NCBI GenBank assembly: GCA_964600365.1
Contig: CAZRJG010000006.1
Location: 1-61,729, forward strand
DNA length: 61,729 nucleotides
From: GCA-020352575 sp964600365
GTDB lineage: Bacteria; Actinomycetota; Acidimicrobiia; Spongiisociales; JAENVV01
Reading direction: 5' to 3'
In this document: positions 8,436-17,045 of the stretch, piece after piece
How the letters are laid out: each line of letters begins with the position of its first letter
Position numbering within the stretch: position 1 is the first letter of the stretch
Translations under genes and position numbers: made by a program
Notes under the pieces: generated by a model
What the model saw: only the letters and a program-made list of their open reading frames with translations
Databases searched by the model: none
What the model was told of the DNA's origin: nothing

Positions 8436-9482
8436 TCAGTCGTCGTCCCCGGACTCCAGTTGCGCGACCTCCACGTGCTCGCCCTCGAGCTCGGGGCGAC
8501 CATCTGGCCCGGCGTAGGTCTCGAGGAGTGGCGCCGGGTTCTTGTTCACGAGGAGGCGGAACACGTCGGGCCGGTTGTAATGCCCTGCGAGGTCATGGCG
8601 CAGCTTGAGCTTCACCCCGATGTCGAAGTCCATGTCGGCATAGAGGATTCCCTCCTCGTCACCCGGCATGGGGCCCGCGATGACCCGCATGTCCGGGGCG
8701 ATGATCGCTGAACCACCGGCGATCTCCGGACGCTGGAGGAACTCGTCGTCCTCGGGACGGGTCGTGATCATCTCGCGGATCCGATCATCGACGATCGAGG
8801 CGGCACTGATCACGAACGCCTTCGACATCTGGGCGAAGGACTTCGCCATGGTGAGAGCGATCTCGCCCATGGGGACACTGATCTTGGGGAAGTGGTTGGG
8901 CCAGGCCATCACATGGACCCGGCTGTGCTCTGCAGTGAGGGCGAAGATCGCCAGGGGGTTCGAGTTCTCGCCACACATGAGCCCCGAAAGGTTCCCGAAC
9001 TCGGTGGGGACCGACCCGAACGCATCGGGCCCACCGGGCTGGTGGACGAGTCGCTCGCCCACCGTGGGAACCAGCTTCTGGTGCTTGCCGAGGATCGATC
9101 CGTCGGGGCCAAGGAAGAGCTGGGTGTTGTAGGCGGATCCGAACGAACCGGGGTTGCGCTCGCAGAGGCCCATCACCACGTACGCGTTGGCGTCCTTGGC
9201 CGCCGCCTGGAGTTGGGCGACCTCGGGGCCCGGGATCTCAACGGTGTTCTTCATCAGGGCCACGCTCAGCTCCGTTGCGAGCCGGTCGGTGCCCGAGTGG
9301 AAGTGGAACCAGATCGGATGGGCGGGGATGAACCCCTCTGGGAACCCGATGATCCGAGCCCCGTTGGCACCCGCCTCCCGGATGAGGGCACACGCCTTCT
9401 CCGTCGAGGCCTCGCGGTCGAGGAAGACCGGCGCTGCCTGCACGGCAGCTCCCCGCACCACGGTTGTCGGATCGCCCATCAC
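8436..9482 (-). CDS. Nitrilase family hydrolase (aliphatic nitrilase or cyanide-hydrolase type)
   Basis: This is a 348-residue carbon-nitrogen hydrolase. The catalytic triad is visible: Glu49 in FPEGFIP, Lys136 in KHQKLVPT and Cys170 in GLMCGENSNP. The CGENxNP context and the length are those of true nitrilases (nitrile to carboxylate and ammonia) rather than amidases or carbamoylases. The protein is cytoplasmic and probably forms spiral oligomers. A second in-frame ATG directly after the first is equally possible. The gene is monocistronic, with a short gap to the DUF2339 gene. Confidence 0.85.
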   Translation of the reverse strand: MMGDPTTVVRGAAVQAAPVFLDREASTEKACALIREAGANGARIIGFPEGFIPAHPIWFHFHSGTDRLATELSVALMKNTVEIPGPEVAQLQAAAKDANAYVVMGLCERNPGSFGSAYNTQLFLGPDGSILGKHQKLVPTVGERLVHQPGGPDAFGSVPTEFGNLSGLMCGENSNPLAIFALTAEHSRVHVMAWPNHFPKISVPMGEIALTMAKSFAQMSKAFVISAASIVDDRIREMITTRPEDDEFLQRPEIAGGSAIIAPDMRVIAGPMPGDEEGILYADMDFDIGVKLKLRHDLAGHYNRPDVFRLLVNKNPAPLLETYAGPDGRPELEGEHVEVAQLESGDDD

Positions 9483-9520
9483 TCGCTCCTGGGGTTGGTG
9501 CGGGCGAGTGTACGCGGCGC

Positions 9521-11278
9521 TCAGACCCCGGCGGACTCCTCGTCGGGCACCTCGGATTGGTCCTCCTCGGGGGAGGACCGGAGGTACCAGCCTCCCACGA
9601 GGAACAGGGCACCAATGCCGAGGAAGACCGCCACCCGCACCAGCGGCTCGAGGTCATCGAGGTGCTCGAGGAGGCGGACCGCCACCGCCCCGAGCGAAAG
9701 GAGCCCTGCGAACTCCGTCGCACGACCGAAGCGCCTCCGCCCCACGATGACCAGGCCGAGGCCGACGATCGCCCACGCACTGGTGGTGAGGCCGACGCCG
9801 ACATCACTCGCCCCGAACAGGTGTCGCACGAGGAGGAGCGCGCCTGCGTAGCCGACCGACCACCAGGCCAACCGCATGCGGTCACCGGTAGCCCAGCCGG
9901 CGGTCCCAAGGAGCGCGACGACGAGGGCAGCAGCGAGTGGAATGGCCGCCCCTGACCCTCCGAACGCCGAGAGGAGCCGGATCCCGGCGATCAGCGATCC
10001 GATCCCCACGGCGACATGGCCCGCCACGGCGTTGGCCCGGTGGCCCCTGGCGAAGTGGTTCGCCACCAGGATGGCGGTGCCCTCTCCCACGAGCACGAGA
10101 GCGTGGTAGTCGGCGTCGACGAGGAGCAGCAGGCCGATCGCAAGCAGCACTGCGGAGAGCAGCCAGTTCACGACGTCGTCGAGATCCTCTGAGAAGGCCC
10201 CCACCAACCCGGCGGCGACGGCGAGGACGAGGGCCACCACGCCTGCTTCGTCGGGATCGAGGCCCCATTGCGAACTGACGACGGCGAGTAGGACGGGAAG
10301 CAGCACGAAGCCTGCGAGGCGCACGAACACGCCAAGCGCGTCGTCGACGGCCCGGGAGAGAGGGAGCGCCGGCGCCCTCCCCGCTCGACGAGCCTCGATC
10401 CCCGGCCGGAGCAGGGCCGGGACGGCCCAGTACCCGAGGGACACGAGGATGGAGTACGCCGTCATGGCGACGGCTCCCGATTGGACGCCGTCGATCGGTG
10501 TGCTCGAGGCGAGCACGAACCCCCCGGCGAGCACTGCTCCCCCGGCGGCGAACAGCTGGAGGAGTCGCCACCCGACCACTGCGTGGACGACGGCCGTGAG
10601 CACCACGAACACGCCGAGGTAGGCGACGAGAGGCACCGAGACGCCCGCAGCATCGGTGAGGCTCTCCCCAGCGATCGCCAACAGGAACGGGGTTGCGAAC
10701 CCGCCAAGCGTGGCAAGCACCGAGAGTGCTACGTCGTTGGATCGGAACACCTCCACGAAGAGCCCCACAACGACGAGCAGCATCCCGCCACCTGCGACCC
10801 ACGACCCGATGAGCCCATACGCCTCATACCCAGCCCACAGCATGAGATAGGTGATCACGGCGCCCGTGGTGAGCAACGTCGTGGCGAAGCCGTCGCTCCT
10901 ACGACGGAGGCCGACGCCGAGGCCCATGAGGGTGGCGCCGATCGCCAGTCCGCCGGCGAGGCGCACCAACGGCGTGAGCCACCCGCGTTCGAGGGCGACA
11001 CTGAGGAGGAAGGCTGCCGCCAGCACGACGAGGATGCCGCCGGCCCAGCGGAAGAGCCGCTCGACGTCGAGCACGCGGGGCTCGGCATCGGGAGGGGGTG
11101 GCGGAGGCACCGTCGTGGACGCTGCGAGCAGCGGGGCAGTAGGAGGGGTGGCCTCGGTCGCCACGGCCGAGGCCACTTGCGTCGACTGTGACGACCGGGC
11201 GACGGATTCGAGGACTTCGAGGCGTCGCTCGATGTCGGTGAGGCGATCCTGGAGTGGCTTTCGTGCTGGACGTGTCAT
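9521..11278 (-). CDS. DUF2339 polytopic membrane protein
   Basis: This is a 585-residue protein starting at 11278, where GAAGGAG lies upstream; the in-frame extension beyond is not convincing. Residues 1-30 form a short coiled coil (LQDRLTDIERRLEVLES). A Pro/Thr/Ala linker follows, and then about 16-18 predicted helices, beginning with LFRWAGGILVVLAAAFLLSVALERGWL. This architecture, coiled coil plus many helices, matches DUF2339. No biochemical function is established for the family. Confidence 0.75.
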   Translation of the reverse strand: MTRPARKPLQDRLTDIERRLEVLESVARSSQSTQVASAVATEATPPTAPLLAASTTVPPPPPPDAEPRVLDVERLFRWAGGILVVLAAAFLLSVALERGWLTPLVRLAGGLAIGATLMGLGVGLRRRSDGFATTLLTTGAVITYLMLWAGYEAYGLIGSWVAGGGMLLVVVGLFVEVFRSNDVALSVLATLGGFATPFLLAIAGESLTDAAGVSVPLVAYLGVFVVLTAVVHAVVGWRLLQLFAAGGAVLAGGFVLASSTPIDGVQSGAVAMTAYSILVSLGYWAVPALLRPGIEARRAGRAPALPLSRAVDDALGVFVRLAGFVLLPVLLAVVSSQWGLDPDEAGVVALVLAVAAGLVGAFSEDLDDVVNWLLSAVLLAIGLLLLVDADYHALVLVGEGTAILVANHFARGHRANAVAGHVAVGIGSLIAGIRLLSAFGGSGAAIPLAAALVVALLGTAGWATGDRMRLAWWSVGYAGALLLVRHLFGASDVGVGLTTSAWAIVGLGLVIVGRRRFGRATEFAGLLSLGAVAVRLLEHLDDLEPLVRVAVFLGIGALFLVGGWYLRSSPEEDQSEVPDEESAGV

Positions 11279-11345
11279 GGGCCCATCGTCTCCTTCTCGG
11301 GAGGATCCCGCCATCGCGTGATCCCCTGAGGCGGCCTCGGGGTGT

Positions 11346-12044
11346 TCACCACTCCACCGCGCGTTCAAGTCGGCGTGCAGACCCAACCGCGTGGGTCACC
11401 TCGCCGGGGCGCGGGGGAATCCCCTCGAACCCCGTCGAGGCCACCCAGGCGAGCAGGTGGGCGTGGAGACGCTCGGGCACCCACCTGCTGAGATCGGGAA
11501 CGGAGCCCACCCCCGCGTCGAGGTAGAGCCGGGCACGAATCCCCTTGATCCCCCTGATGCGGGCGAGGTCGCAGAGGCGAGCGAGTTCCTCGACCACCTC
11601 GAGCGGGACACGATGGCGATCGGAGACGGCAAGCCGAGAGGAGGGCGTGGCGGCAGCCTCGAGGAGGACCGGAGCCGAGCCGAGGCCTGCCTTCTCCAAC
11701 ACGGCGACGTGGTCGAGGTCCACGCCGCGAAAGCCGCGGATGCGGAACGGGGCCTCCTCGACTCGCTGCCTGCGGAGGTCGGCAGCGAGATGGGCGAGGA
11801 CCGGGTCGTCGACGAACTCGAACCAGTAGTGGATCGCCCAGAGGTGGAGCTTGGCTGAGTCGCCGACCGTGGATTCGAGGTGGGAGACGAAGCTCTCGAC
11901 CTCCCCAGGACGGGCGTCGTCGATCGTGGTCCCCGCGTCGTGAAGGTAGGTCTCGAACTCGCCGACGTAGCCGACGACCCTGTCGGTCGCACTCGGCGAC
12001 CGGCCTCCCCCTGTGAGGAAGACGCGGAACGCCTGCTCGTCCAT
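11346..12044 (-). CDS. Protein with recombinase-like N-terminal helical domain and DUF4332-like C-terminus
   Basis: This is a 232-residue soluble protein. Residues 1-75 (VVGYVGEFETYLHDAGTTI, then PGEVESFVSHLES) look like the core-binding SAM-like helical domain at the N-terminus of tyrosine recombinases, but no catalytic R-H-R-Y domain follows. The C-terminal part (IKGIRARLYLDAGV, then VPDLSRWVPERLHAHL) resembles DUF4332 or helix-hairpin-helix units. The two-part structure suggests nucleic-acid or protein contacts, but no function can be given. The start is the ATG at 12044. Confidence 0.55.
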   Translation of the reverse strand: MDEQAFRVFLTGGGRSPSATDRVVGYVGEFETYLHDAGTTIDDARPGEVESFVSHLESTVGDSAKLHLWAIHYWFEFVDDPVLAHLAADLRRQRVEEAPFRIRGFRGVDLDHVAVLEKAGLGSAPVLLEAAATPSSRLAVSDRHRVPLEVVEELARLCDLARIRGIKGIRARLYLDAGVGSVPDLSRWVPERLHAHLLAWVASTGFEGIPPRPGEVTHAVGSARRLERAVEW

Positions 12045-12134
12045 TCCCCGAGACTACGCCGACTTCGCGCGGGCACGACCCGGAATCACCCGGGGAGTCG
12101 GCGGCGGCCGTGCAACTGCGGGTAGGGTCGCCCG

Positions 12135-12572
12135 ATGGCAAAACGCACCTATGAGTCGGCGTCCATCCGCGTCTTCTGGGACTCGGACATCTGCGTCCAC
12201 GTGGGCCTGTGCTTCACCGGGCTCCCCGAGGTATTCGATCGCGAGGCGCGCCCGTGGGTCGACATCGACGGTGCCGATGCCGCGACGATTGCGGGCCAGG
12301 TGGAGCAGTGCCCCTCGGGCGCCCTCCGCTACGAGCGCCTCGACGACGGCCCCCAAGAGGACACCTCGCCTCCCGTCTCTATCATGCCCATGACGAACGG
12401 CCCGCTCTACGTGCGGGGATCGTTCACAGTCGAGGATCGCAAGGGAAAGGCGTGGCAGGTGGGCCCCCGGGCTGCCCTGTGCCGGTGCGGGCAGAGCAAG
12501 AACGCCCCGTTCTGCGACACGTCCCACCGGGAGGCGAAGTTCCGGAGCGCGCCACGGGCGCCCGAAGAGTGA
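12135..12572 (+). CDS. Divergent ferredoxin domain fused to a CDGSH iron-sulfur domain
   Basis: This 145-residue protein has two iron-sulfur modules. Residues 8-70 are a Fer4_19-type single-cluster domain (cysteines in DICVHVGLC and EQCPSGAL). Residues 105-140 are a CDGSH zinc-finger-like domain with the three-Cys-one-His ligand set, CRCGQSKNAPFCDTSH, for a 2Fe-2S cluster. Such proteins are small cytoplasmic electron carriers or redox sensors. The gene has no clear operon partner and faces the nuclease gene. Confidence 0.85.
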   Translation: MAKRTYESASIRVFWDSDICVHVGLCFTGLPEVFDREARPWVDIDGADAATIAGQVEQCPSGALRYERLDDGPQEDTSPPVSIMPMTNGPLYVRGSFTVEDRKGKAWQVGPRAALCRCGQSKNAPFCDTSHREAKFRSAPRAPEE

Positions 12573-12640
12573 TCCTGGATACTGGGCGGAGGCACGTGAT
12601 CACGCGCCGGTCACCCGCAGCCGTGAAGGCGCGGGACCGC

Positions 12641-13453
12641 CTACGGATAGGGGAAGGTGTCCACGAGCGCACCGTCGCGATCGGTGAGGAAGGCCGTGTC
12701 GCCGCCGTTGTTCCACACGGCCCCATCGGCACACCAATGGAAGGTCACCGGACCGTCCTCCCCGCACCCCGAGCGCACACGCACCACCTCCCCCGGGGCG
12801 ATTGACGCGCCCGCGGGGAAGGTGAATCGATGGCGTGAGGACTCGTCCGCGATCCCCCATCCCTCGAGCGAGACGACCTCCTCGGAGGAGTTCACGATCT
12901 CCACCCACTCCCCGTTCGGATTCGTGGCGTCGTCGCCCGGCGCATTCGCCGACACGTCGAGAATCCCCAGCGGCGCACTCCCGGTACCACATGGATCGTC
13001 CGCCCAGAGCCCGATCCCTGCATCCCGTGCGGAGTCCTCGGCCGCCTCGTACTCCTCAGCCCGGGCCACATCGGGCGGGTAGCGGCGGGCGACGGCGAGC
13101 CCCTCCTCGACGAGTTGCCTCCCGGCGTCAGCGGCACCGACGAGCACGTATCGGAGGAGCCTCCCGAACTCGTCCCGGTCCGAGACGTCGTCAACGAGGG
13201 ATACCTCCCCTTCGGACACCAGGTCGGCGAGGCGGTCGGTGGCCTCCTGGGAGACGCACGCCCCACGCTCGGGTGTGTTGATACCGATGAGTCGCACCGA
13301 CTCCCGGACACCGTCGACCTCCGCGATGAGTGTGTCACCATCCACCACCTCGAGCACCGAGGCGGCGACGCCCACCGGCACCGCATCGCCCGTCTCGGGC
13401 GAGACCGTCGTGCAGCCGGCAAGGAGGAGGGCGATGAACCACGCGAAACGCAT
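12641..13453 (-). CDS. Secreted thermonuclease-like (SNase) lipoprotein with C-terminal lamin-tail domain
   Basis: This is a 270-residue lipoprotein with the lipobox LLAGC near residue 14. The SNase (OB-fold) domain spans about residues 30-155, with the catalytic cluster in VVDGDTLIAE, RLIGINTPERG and DRDEFGRLLRY. A lamin-tail domain follows from about residue 165 (GEWVEIVN, LEGWGIADES, GEVVRV). The nuclease probably acts on extracellular DNA while tethered at the surface; lamin-tail domains often accompany secreted nucleases. Metal and substrate use is inferred from the family. Confidence 0.8.
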   Translation of the reverse strand: MRFAWFIALLLAGCTTVSPETGDAVPVGVAASVLEVVDGDTLIAEVDGVRESVRLIGINTPERGACVSQEATDRLADLVSEGEVSLVDDVSDRDEFGRLLRYVLVGAADAGRQLVEEGLAVARRYPPDVARAEEYEAAEDSARDAGIGLWADDPCGTGSAPLGILDVSANAPGDDATNPNGEWVEIVNSSEEVVSLEGWGIADESSRHRFTFPAGASIAPGEVVRVRSGCGEDGPVTFHWCADGAVWNNGGDTAFLTDRDGALVDTFPYP

Positions 13454-13485
13454 GGGGGAAGCGTACGAATCGCCGACGACAGATC

Positions 13486-14571
13486 TCAGCGATCGGTGCG
13501 GGCGTCGTCTGCCGTGATCGCTCGGAGCACCTGGTCACGAGTGGCCGTCGACGTGTCGCCCGGCACAGTCACCGCAAGGGCGCCGTGGGCGATCCCCAAC
13601 TCCAGTGCCATCCCGGGCCCGTCCCCATCGAGGAGCCCGGTGACGATCCCCGCCACGAACGCATCTCCTCCGCCGACTCGGTCGAGGACCTCGAGGTCCT
13701 CGTGGAACCGCCCTGCGTGAGCAACTGCTCCGTCGAAGAGCACCCCTCCCCACCGGTGGCGGTTCGCCGAGCGGGCATCCCGCAGCGACACCGCGAGCAT
13801 CCCGAGGCGGGGGAACGCCTCAGCCACCTCCCGGGCCAGGTCCGCGAACCGCTTGGGCTCGACCGCCCACACATCCACCGGGACGTCCTCGACGTCGATC
13901 CCGAGGGACGGGCCGAGGTCATGAATGCTCGAGAACAACACATCGGCACCCTCCACCAGGTCCCGATGCACCCCGAGCGCCTCCCGTTCGCCAGAGGCCC
14001 AGAGCGACGAACGGACGTTGAGGTCGTAGGAGACGACCGCGCCGGTGTCCCGTGCGGCCGCCATGGCCTCTGCGGTGAGGGCCGTGGTCCGCTCGGAGAG
14101 CCCGGCGAAGATCCCGCCCGTGTGCAGCCAACGCGTTCCCTCTCCTTCGAGGATCGCCGACCAGTCGACGTCGCCGGGTCCCATCCGGGACGCGACGCTG
14201 CCCCATCGATCGGACACACTCGCCGGGGGCCGGATGCCAGCACCACGGTCCATGAAGTAGAGGCCGACCCGGCTCCTTCCCAAGCCATCGAACGAACGCC
14301 ACACCACGTGTCGGGTGTCCACACCACCCGATCGCATCCGGGATTCCACGAGGCGACCCACCTCGTTGTCGGCGAGGCCCGTGACGACGGTGGCGCGCTT
14401 GCCGAACACGTGTGCACACGCCTTCGCGACGTTGTACTCACCGCCCCCCTCCCATGCGCGGAAGGTCGTGGCCGACCCGATCGGCTCATCACCCGGGTCG
14501 AGTCTGAGCATCACCTCGCCCAGCGAGACCACATCCCAGCGACGACCCTCGGGGGACGGGACTTCGATCAT
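13486..14571 (-). CDS. kdgK: PfkB-family sugar kinase, predicted 2-keto-3-deoxygluconate kinase
   Basis: This is a 361-residue ribokinase-fold enzyme. The N-terminal signature GGGEYNVAKACAHVFG and the C-terminal ATP/anion-hole motif DRVGGGDAFVAGI mark the PfkB family. The start ATG overlaps the KDPG aldolase stop (ATGA), so the two are translated together. That pairing makes phosphorylation of 2-keto-3-deoxygluconate to KDPG the most likely reaction, and it would be the penultimate step of the sugar operon upstream. The larger in-frame extension upstream is a shadow of the aldolase gene. Confidence 0.8.
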   Translation of the reverse strand: MIEVPSPEGRRWDVVSLGEVMLRLDPGDEPIGSATTFRAWEGGGEYNVAKACAHVFGKRATVVTGLADNEVGRLVESRMRSGGVDTRHVVWRSFDGLGRSRVGLYFMDRGAGIRPPASVSDRWGSVASRMGPGDVDWSAILEGEGTRWLHTGGIFAGLSERTTALTAEAMAAARDTGAVVSYDLNVRSSLWASGEREALGVHRDLVEGADVLFSSIHDLGPSLGIDVEDVPVDVWAVEPKRFADLAREVAEAFPRLGMLAVSLRDARSANRHRWGGVLFDGAVAHAGRFHEDLEVLDRVGGGDAFVAGIVTGLLDGDGPGMALELGIAHGALAVTVPGDTSTATRDQVLRAITADDARTDR

Positions 14572-15194
14572 GTGGGCGTCCTCGCCTGCGCCACGGCACC
14601 CACCGCCTCGGTGAGCCGATTCGAGGCGTTGGGCGGGAAGAGCGCGGAACCGAATCCGACGGCGATCGCGCCCGCGTCGAACCACGGGGCGAGGGCGAAC
14701 GGATCGAAGGTCAGGCCACCGGTTGGGATCGCACGCACCGAAGGGAAGACCGAGCGGACGGCGCTGAGGAAGCTGGGGCCGAGCGATGAGGCGGGGAAGA
14801 GCTTCACGACGTCACAGCCGAGGTCGATCGCGGAGTGGACCTCGGTCGGGGTCGCACATCCCGGAACGTAGGGAACGCCGGCATCCGCACAAGCCGCTGC
14901 GACGTCGCGTACGAGGGACGGGGAGATCACGAACGTCGCCCCTGCGTCGATCGCCGCCGTGGCGTCGGTTCCCGAGAGCACGGTGCCAGCACCCAGCACG
15001 AGATCGGCGTCAGGTCCGATGTGTTCGGCGACAGCACGAATCGCGTCGATCGCTCCCGGCGTGCGGAGCGTGATCTCGAAGGTCGAGAGACCCGCGTCGG
15101 TGATCCAGTCCGCCGTGGCGCACAACACCTCGGGGTCGGGATGGGAGCGAAGGGGGACGATGCCGTCCAAGTGCATGAGATCAAAGATGTTCAT
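14568..15194 (-). CDS. eda: KDPG/KHG aldolase
   Basis: This is a 208-residue class I aldolase with Schiff-base Lys131 in CDVVKLFPAS and the general base Glu40 in STFEITLRTP, followed by VLGAGTVLS and AIPTGGLT for phosphate binding. It splits 2-keto-3-deoxy-6-phosphogluconate into pyruvate and glyceraldehyde 3-phosphate. It overlaps the SMP-30 stop by one base upstream and the kinase start downstream, placing it inside a tightly coupled Entner-Doudoroff-type cassette. Confidence 0.9.
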   Translation of the reverse strand: MNIFDLMHLDGIVPLRSHPDPEVLCATADWITDAGLSTFEITLRTPGAIDAIRAVAEHIGPDADLVLGAGTVLSGTDATAAIDAGATFVISPSLVRDVAAACADAGVPYVPGCATPTEVHSAIDLGCDVVKLFPASSLGPSFLSAVRSVFPSVRAIPTGGLTFDPFALAPWFDAGAIAVGFGSALFPPNASNRLTEAVGAVAQARTPT

Positions 15195-16051
15195 CAGGTC
15201 CCCATCATGGCCGGTGTGGGGACACCCGTCACACCAACGTCGACTGCGAAGACGGCGCCGTCGAGCTCGTGGGAGGTCTCGGGGGTCGCCCCGACCGCAG
15301 CGGACGTGATGAAGAGGGTGCCGAGGTCGGGCCCCCCGAACGCGCACGAGGTCGATCGGAGGGCGGGGACACGGACCTCTCCGAGCACCTCCCCGGTCGG
15401 GGAGAACCGTCGGATGGCCCCAGCTCCCCAAATGGCCACCCACACGCAGTCGTCGGCGTCCACGGTGAGGCCGTCGGAGACCCCCTCGGCCTCCGGGATC
15501 TCGACGAACCGGCGCCGATTGGCGACGTCGCCGGTCCCCAGGTCGTAGTCGAACACGTCGACGCCGACGGCGGAATCGGCGTAGTACATCCGGCCGCCAT
15601 CCGACGACCACCCGATCCCATTCGACACCGACGCCCCACCGAACAGCTCCCGCACGGAGCCGTCCGGCTCACGGGAGTACACGATGCCGATCGGGGGATG
15701 GCCATCCGCCACCGATCCAGCGAGGAAGCGCCCCACGGGGTCCGCTGCGGCGTCGTTCATGCGCTGGCCAGGAGGGGCCACGGAGACCCGGGACCTCACC
15801 GCTCCAGCCCGCAACTCGGCGAAGCCGCCGCCGAGGGCGAGCAGGTACGCGTCGTCGTCGAGGAGTCCCACCGCACCAACCGCCTCGCCCACGTCCACGG
15901 TCGTCGTTCCACCAGTCGCGGGGTCGGTCCTGTGCACGAGTCCGCCGAGGATGTCCACCCACACGAGCTCGCCGAGCCGGTGGTCCCACACCGGACCCTC
16001 CCCGAGGGAGGAACCGAGGGTGACGAGGACATCGGGCTCTGAGAACTGCAA
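15194..16051 (-). CDS. SMP-30/gluconolactonase-family sugar lactonase
   Basis: This 285-residue six-bladed beta-propeller enzyme has the family's metal-binding positions: Glu18 in LGEGPVW, Asn in RMNDAAADPVGRF, Asn in VSNGIGWSSDG and Asp in VSDGLTVDADDCVW. These proteins hydrolyse aldonolactones to aldonic acids. In this operon, with a dehydrogenase, a dehydratase, a kinase and KDPG aldolase, gluconolactone or a related lactone is the expected substrate. No signal peptide is present, so it acts in the cytoplasm. Confidence 0.85.
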   Translation of the reverse strand: MQFSEPDVLVTLGSSLGEGPVWDHRLGELVWVDILGGLVHRTDPATGGTTTVDVGEAVGAVGLLDDDAYLLALGGGFAELRAGAVRSRVSVAPPGQRMNDAAADPVGRFLAGSVADGHPPIGIVYSREPDGSVRELFGGASVSNGIGWSSDGGRMYYADSAVGVDVFDYDLGTGDVANRRRFVEIPEAEGVSDGLTVDADDCVWVAIWGAGAIRRFSPTGEVLGEVRVPALRSTSCAFGGPDLGTLFITSAAVGATPETSHELDGAVFAVDVGVTGVPTPAMMGT

Positions 16052-16056
16052 GGCGG

Positions 16057-17031
16057 TCAGGCGTCGACGCGCTGGTACACCCGCACGTGGTCCACGTACA
16101 TCTGGACGGGGTACTCCAGGTCGAGAGCGATGTTGCCGCCGAGGGTGCCACCGATCGCCATGTTGATCAGGAAGAAGTACGGCTTGTCGAACACGTACTC
16201 GCGGAAGTCCCCCACCATCTCCGGCGTGACCTTGTAGTACTGCTGGCCGTCGAAGAAGAACGAGATCCCGGTCTCATCCCACTCGATCGCGTACGTGTGC
16301 CAGTCATCCGCGATCGCGAAGTCCTGCGGGAACCACTTCGAGAGCCCACCCGCACCGGCATAGCCGGGGCCGTGCACCGTCCCGATGACGAGGTTCGGCT
16401 CACGCCCGACGTACTCCATGATGTCGATCTCGCCCGCCTGCGGCCAGTTCGCATCGAAGGGATCGGCCGGGTTGCGGTAGAAGTCGGAGCCGAGCATCCA
16501 GAACGCGGGCCACAGGCCTGCGCCATTGGGGACCTTGATTCGACCCTCGAAGTAGCCGTACTGGAACTCCTGCAACCCCTGGCTCACGAGCCGGGCCGAC
16601 GTGTAGTACGAGTTCTCGAACTTCTCCTGGTGCAACTCGATCACGAGGAGGCCGTTCTGCAGGCGGGCGTTCTCATCGCGGTCGGTGTAGTACTGGGCCT
16701 CGCCGTTGCCCCAGCCCCAACCGCCGGTCTCGAACGACCAGTTCTCGGGGTCGATCTCATCTCCGTCGAACTCGTCGCTCCACACCAGTTCGTAGCCCTC
16801 TGGGGGTTCGATGGGCAGCGGCTCTGGCGACGGGATCGTCGTGGTCGTGGTCGTCTCCGGGACCGTCGTCGTGGTGGTCGTCAGAGCGGCCGTGGTGGTC
16901 GGCGCCGCCGTCGTGGTGGTCGGCTCGACGGCGGCTGCGGCCTCGGTCGTGGTCGGCGTGGTCTCCGCCGCACAGGCAGCGAGGACCATCACCAGCGCCA
17001 CGGCAGTGGCGATCGTGCGTCGGGTCGTCAT
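16057..17031 (-). CDS. GH16 endo-beta-1,3-glucanase (laminarinase) lipoprotein
   Basis: This is a 324-residue surface enzyme. The signal ends in the lipobox LAAC (Cys near residue 20), followed by a Thr-rich linker (about residues 23-70) and a GH16 beta-jellyroll (about 75-322). The catalytic motif ExDxxE is Glu201, Asp203 and Glu206 in GEIDIMEYVG, preceded by NWPQA as in GH16_3 laminarinases. WSDEFDG, LWPAFWMLG and VDHVRVYQ are also typical. It should cleave internal beta-1,3 (or mixed-link) glucan bonds outside the cell and feed the ABC importer of the same operon. Confidence 0.9.
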   Translation of the reverse strand: MTTRRTIATAVALVMVLAACAAETTPTTTEAAAAVEPTTTTAAPTTTAALTTTTTTVPETTTTTTIPSPEPLPIEPPEGYELVWSDEFDGDEIDPENWSFETGGWGWGNGEAQYYTDRDENARLQNGLLVIELHQEKFENSYYTSARLVSQGLQEFQYGYFEGRIKVPNGAGLWPAFWMLGSDFYRNPADPFDANWPQAGEIDIMEYVGREPNLVIGTVHGPGYAGAGGLSKWFPQDFAIADDWHTYAIEWDETGISFFFDGQQYYKVTPEMVGDFREYVFDKPYFFLINMAIGGTLGGNIALDLEYPVQMYVDHVRVYQRVDA

Positions 17032-17045
17032 GGGGTCTCCAATGG

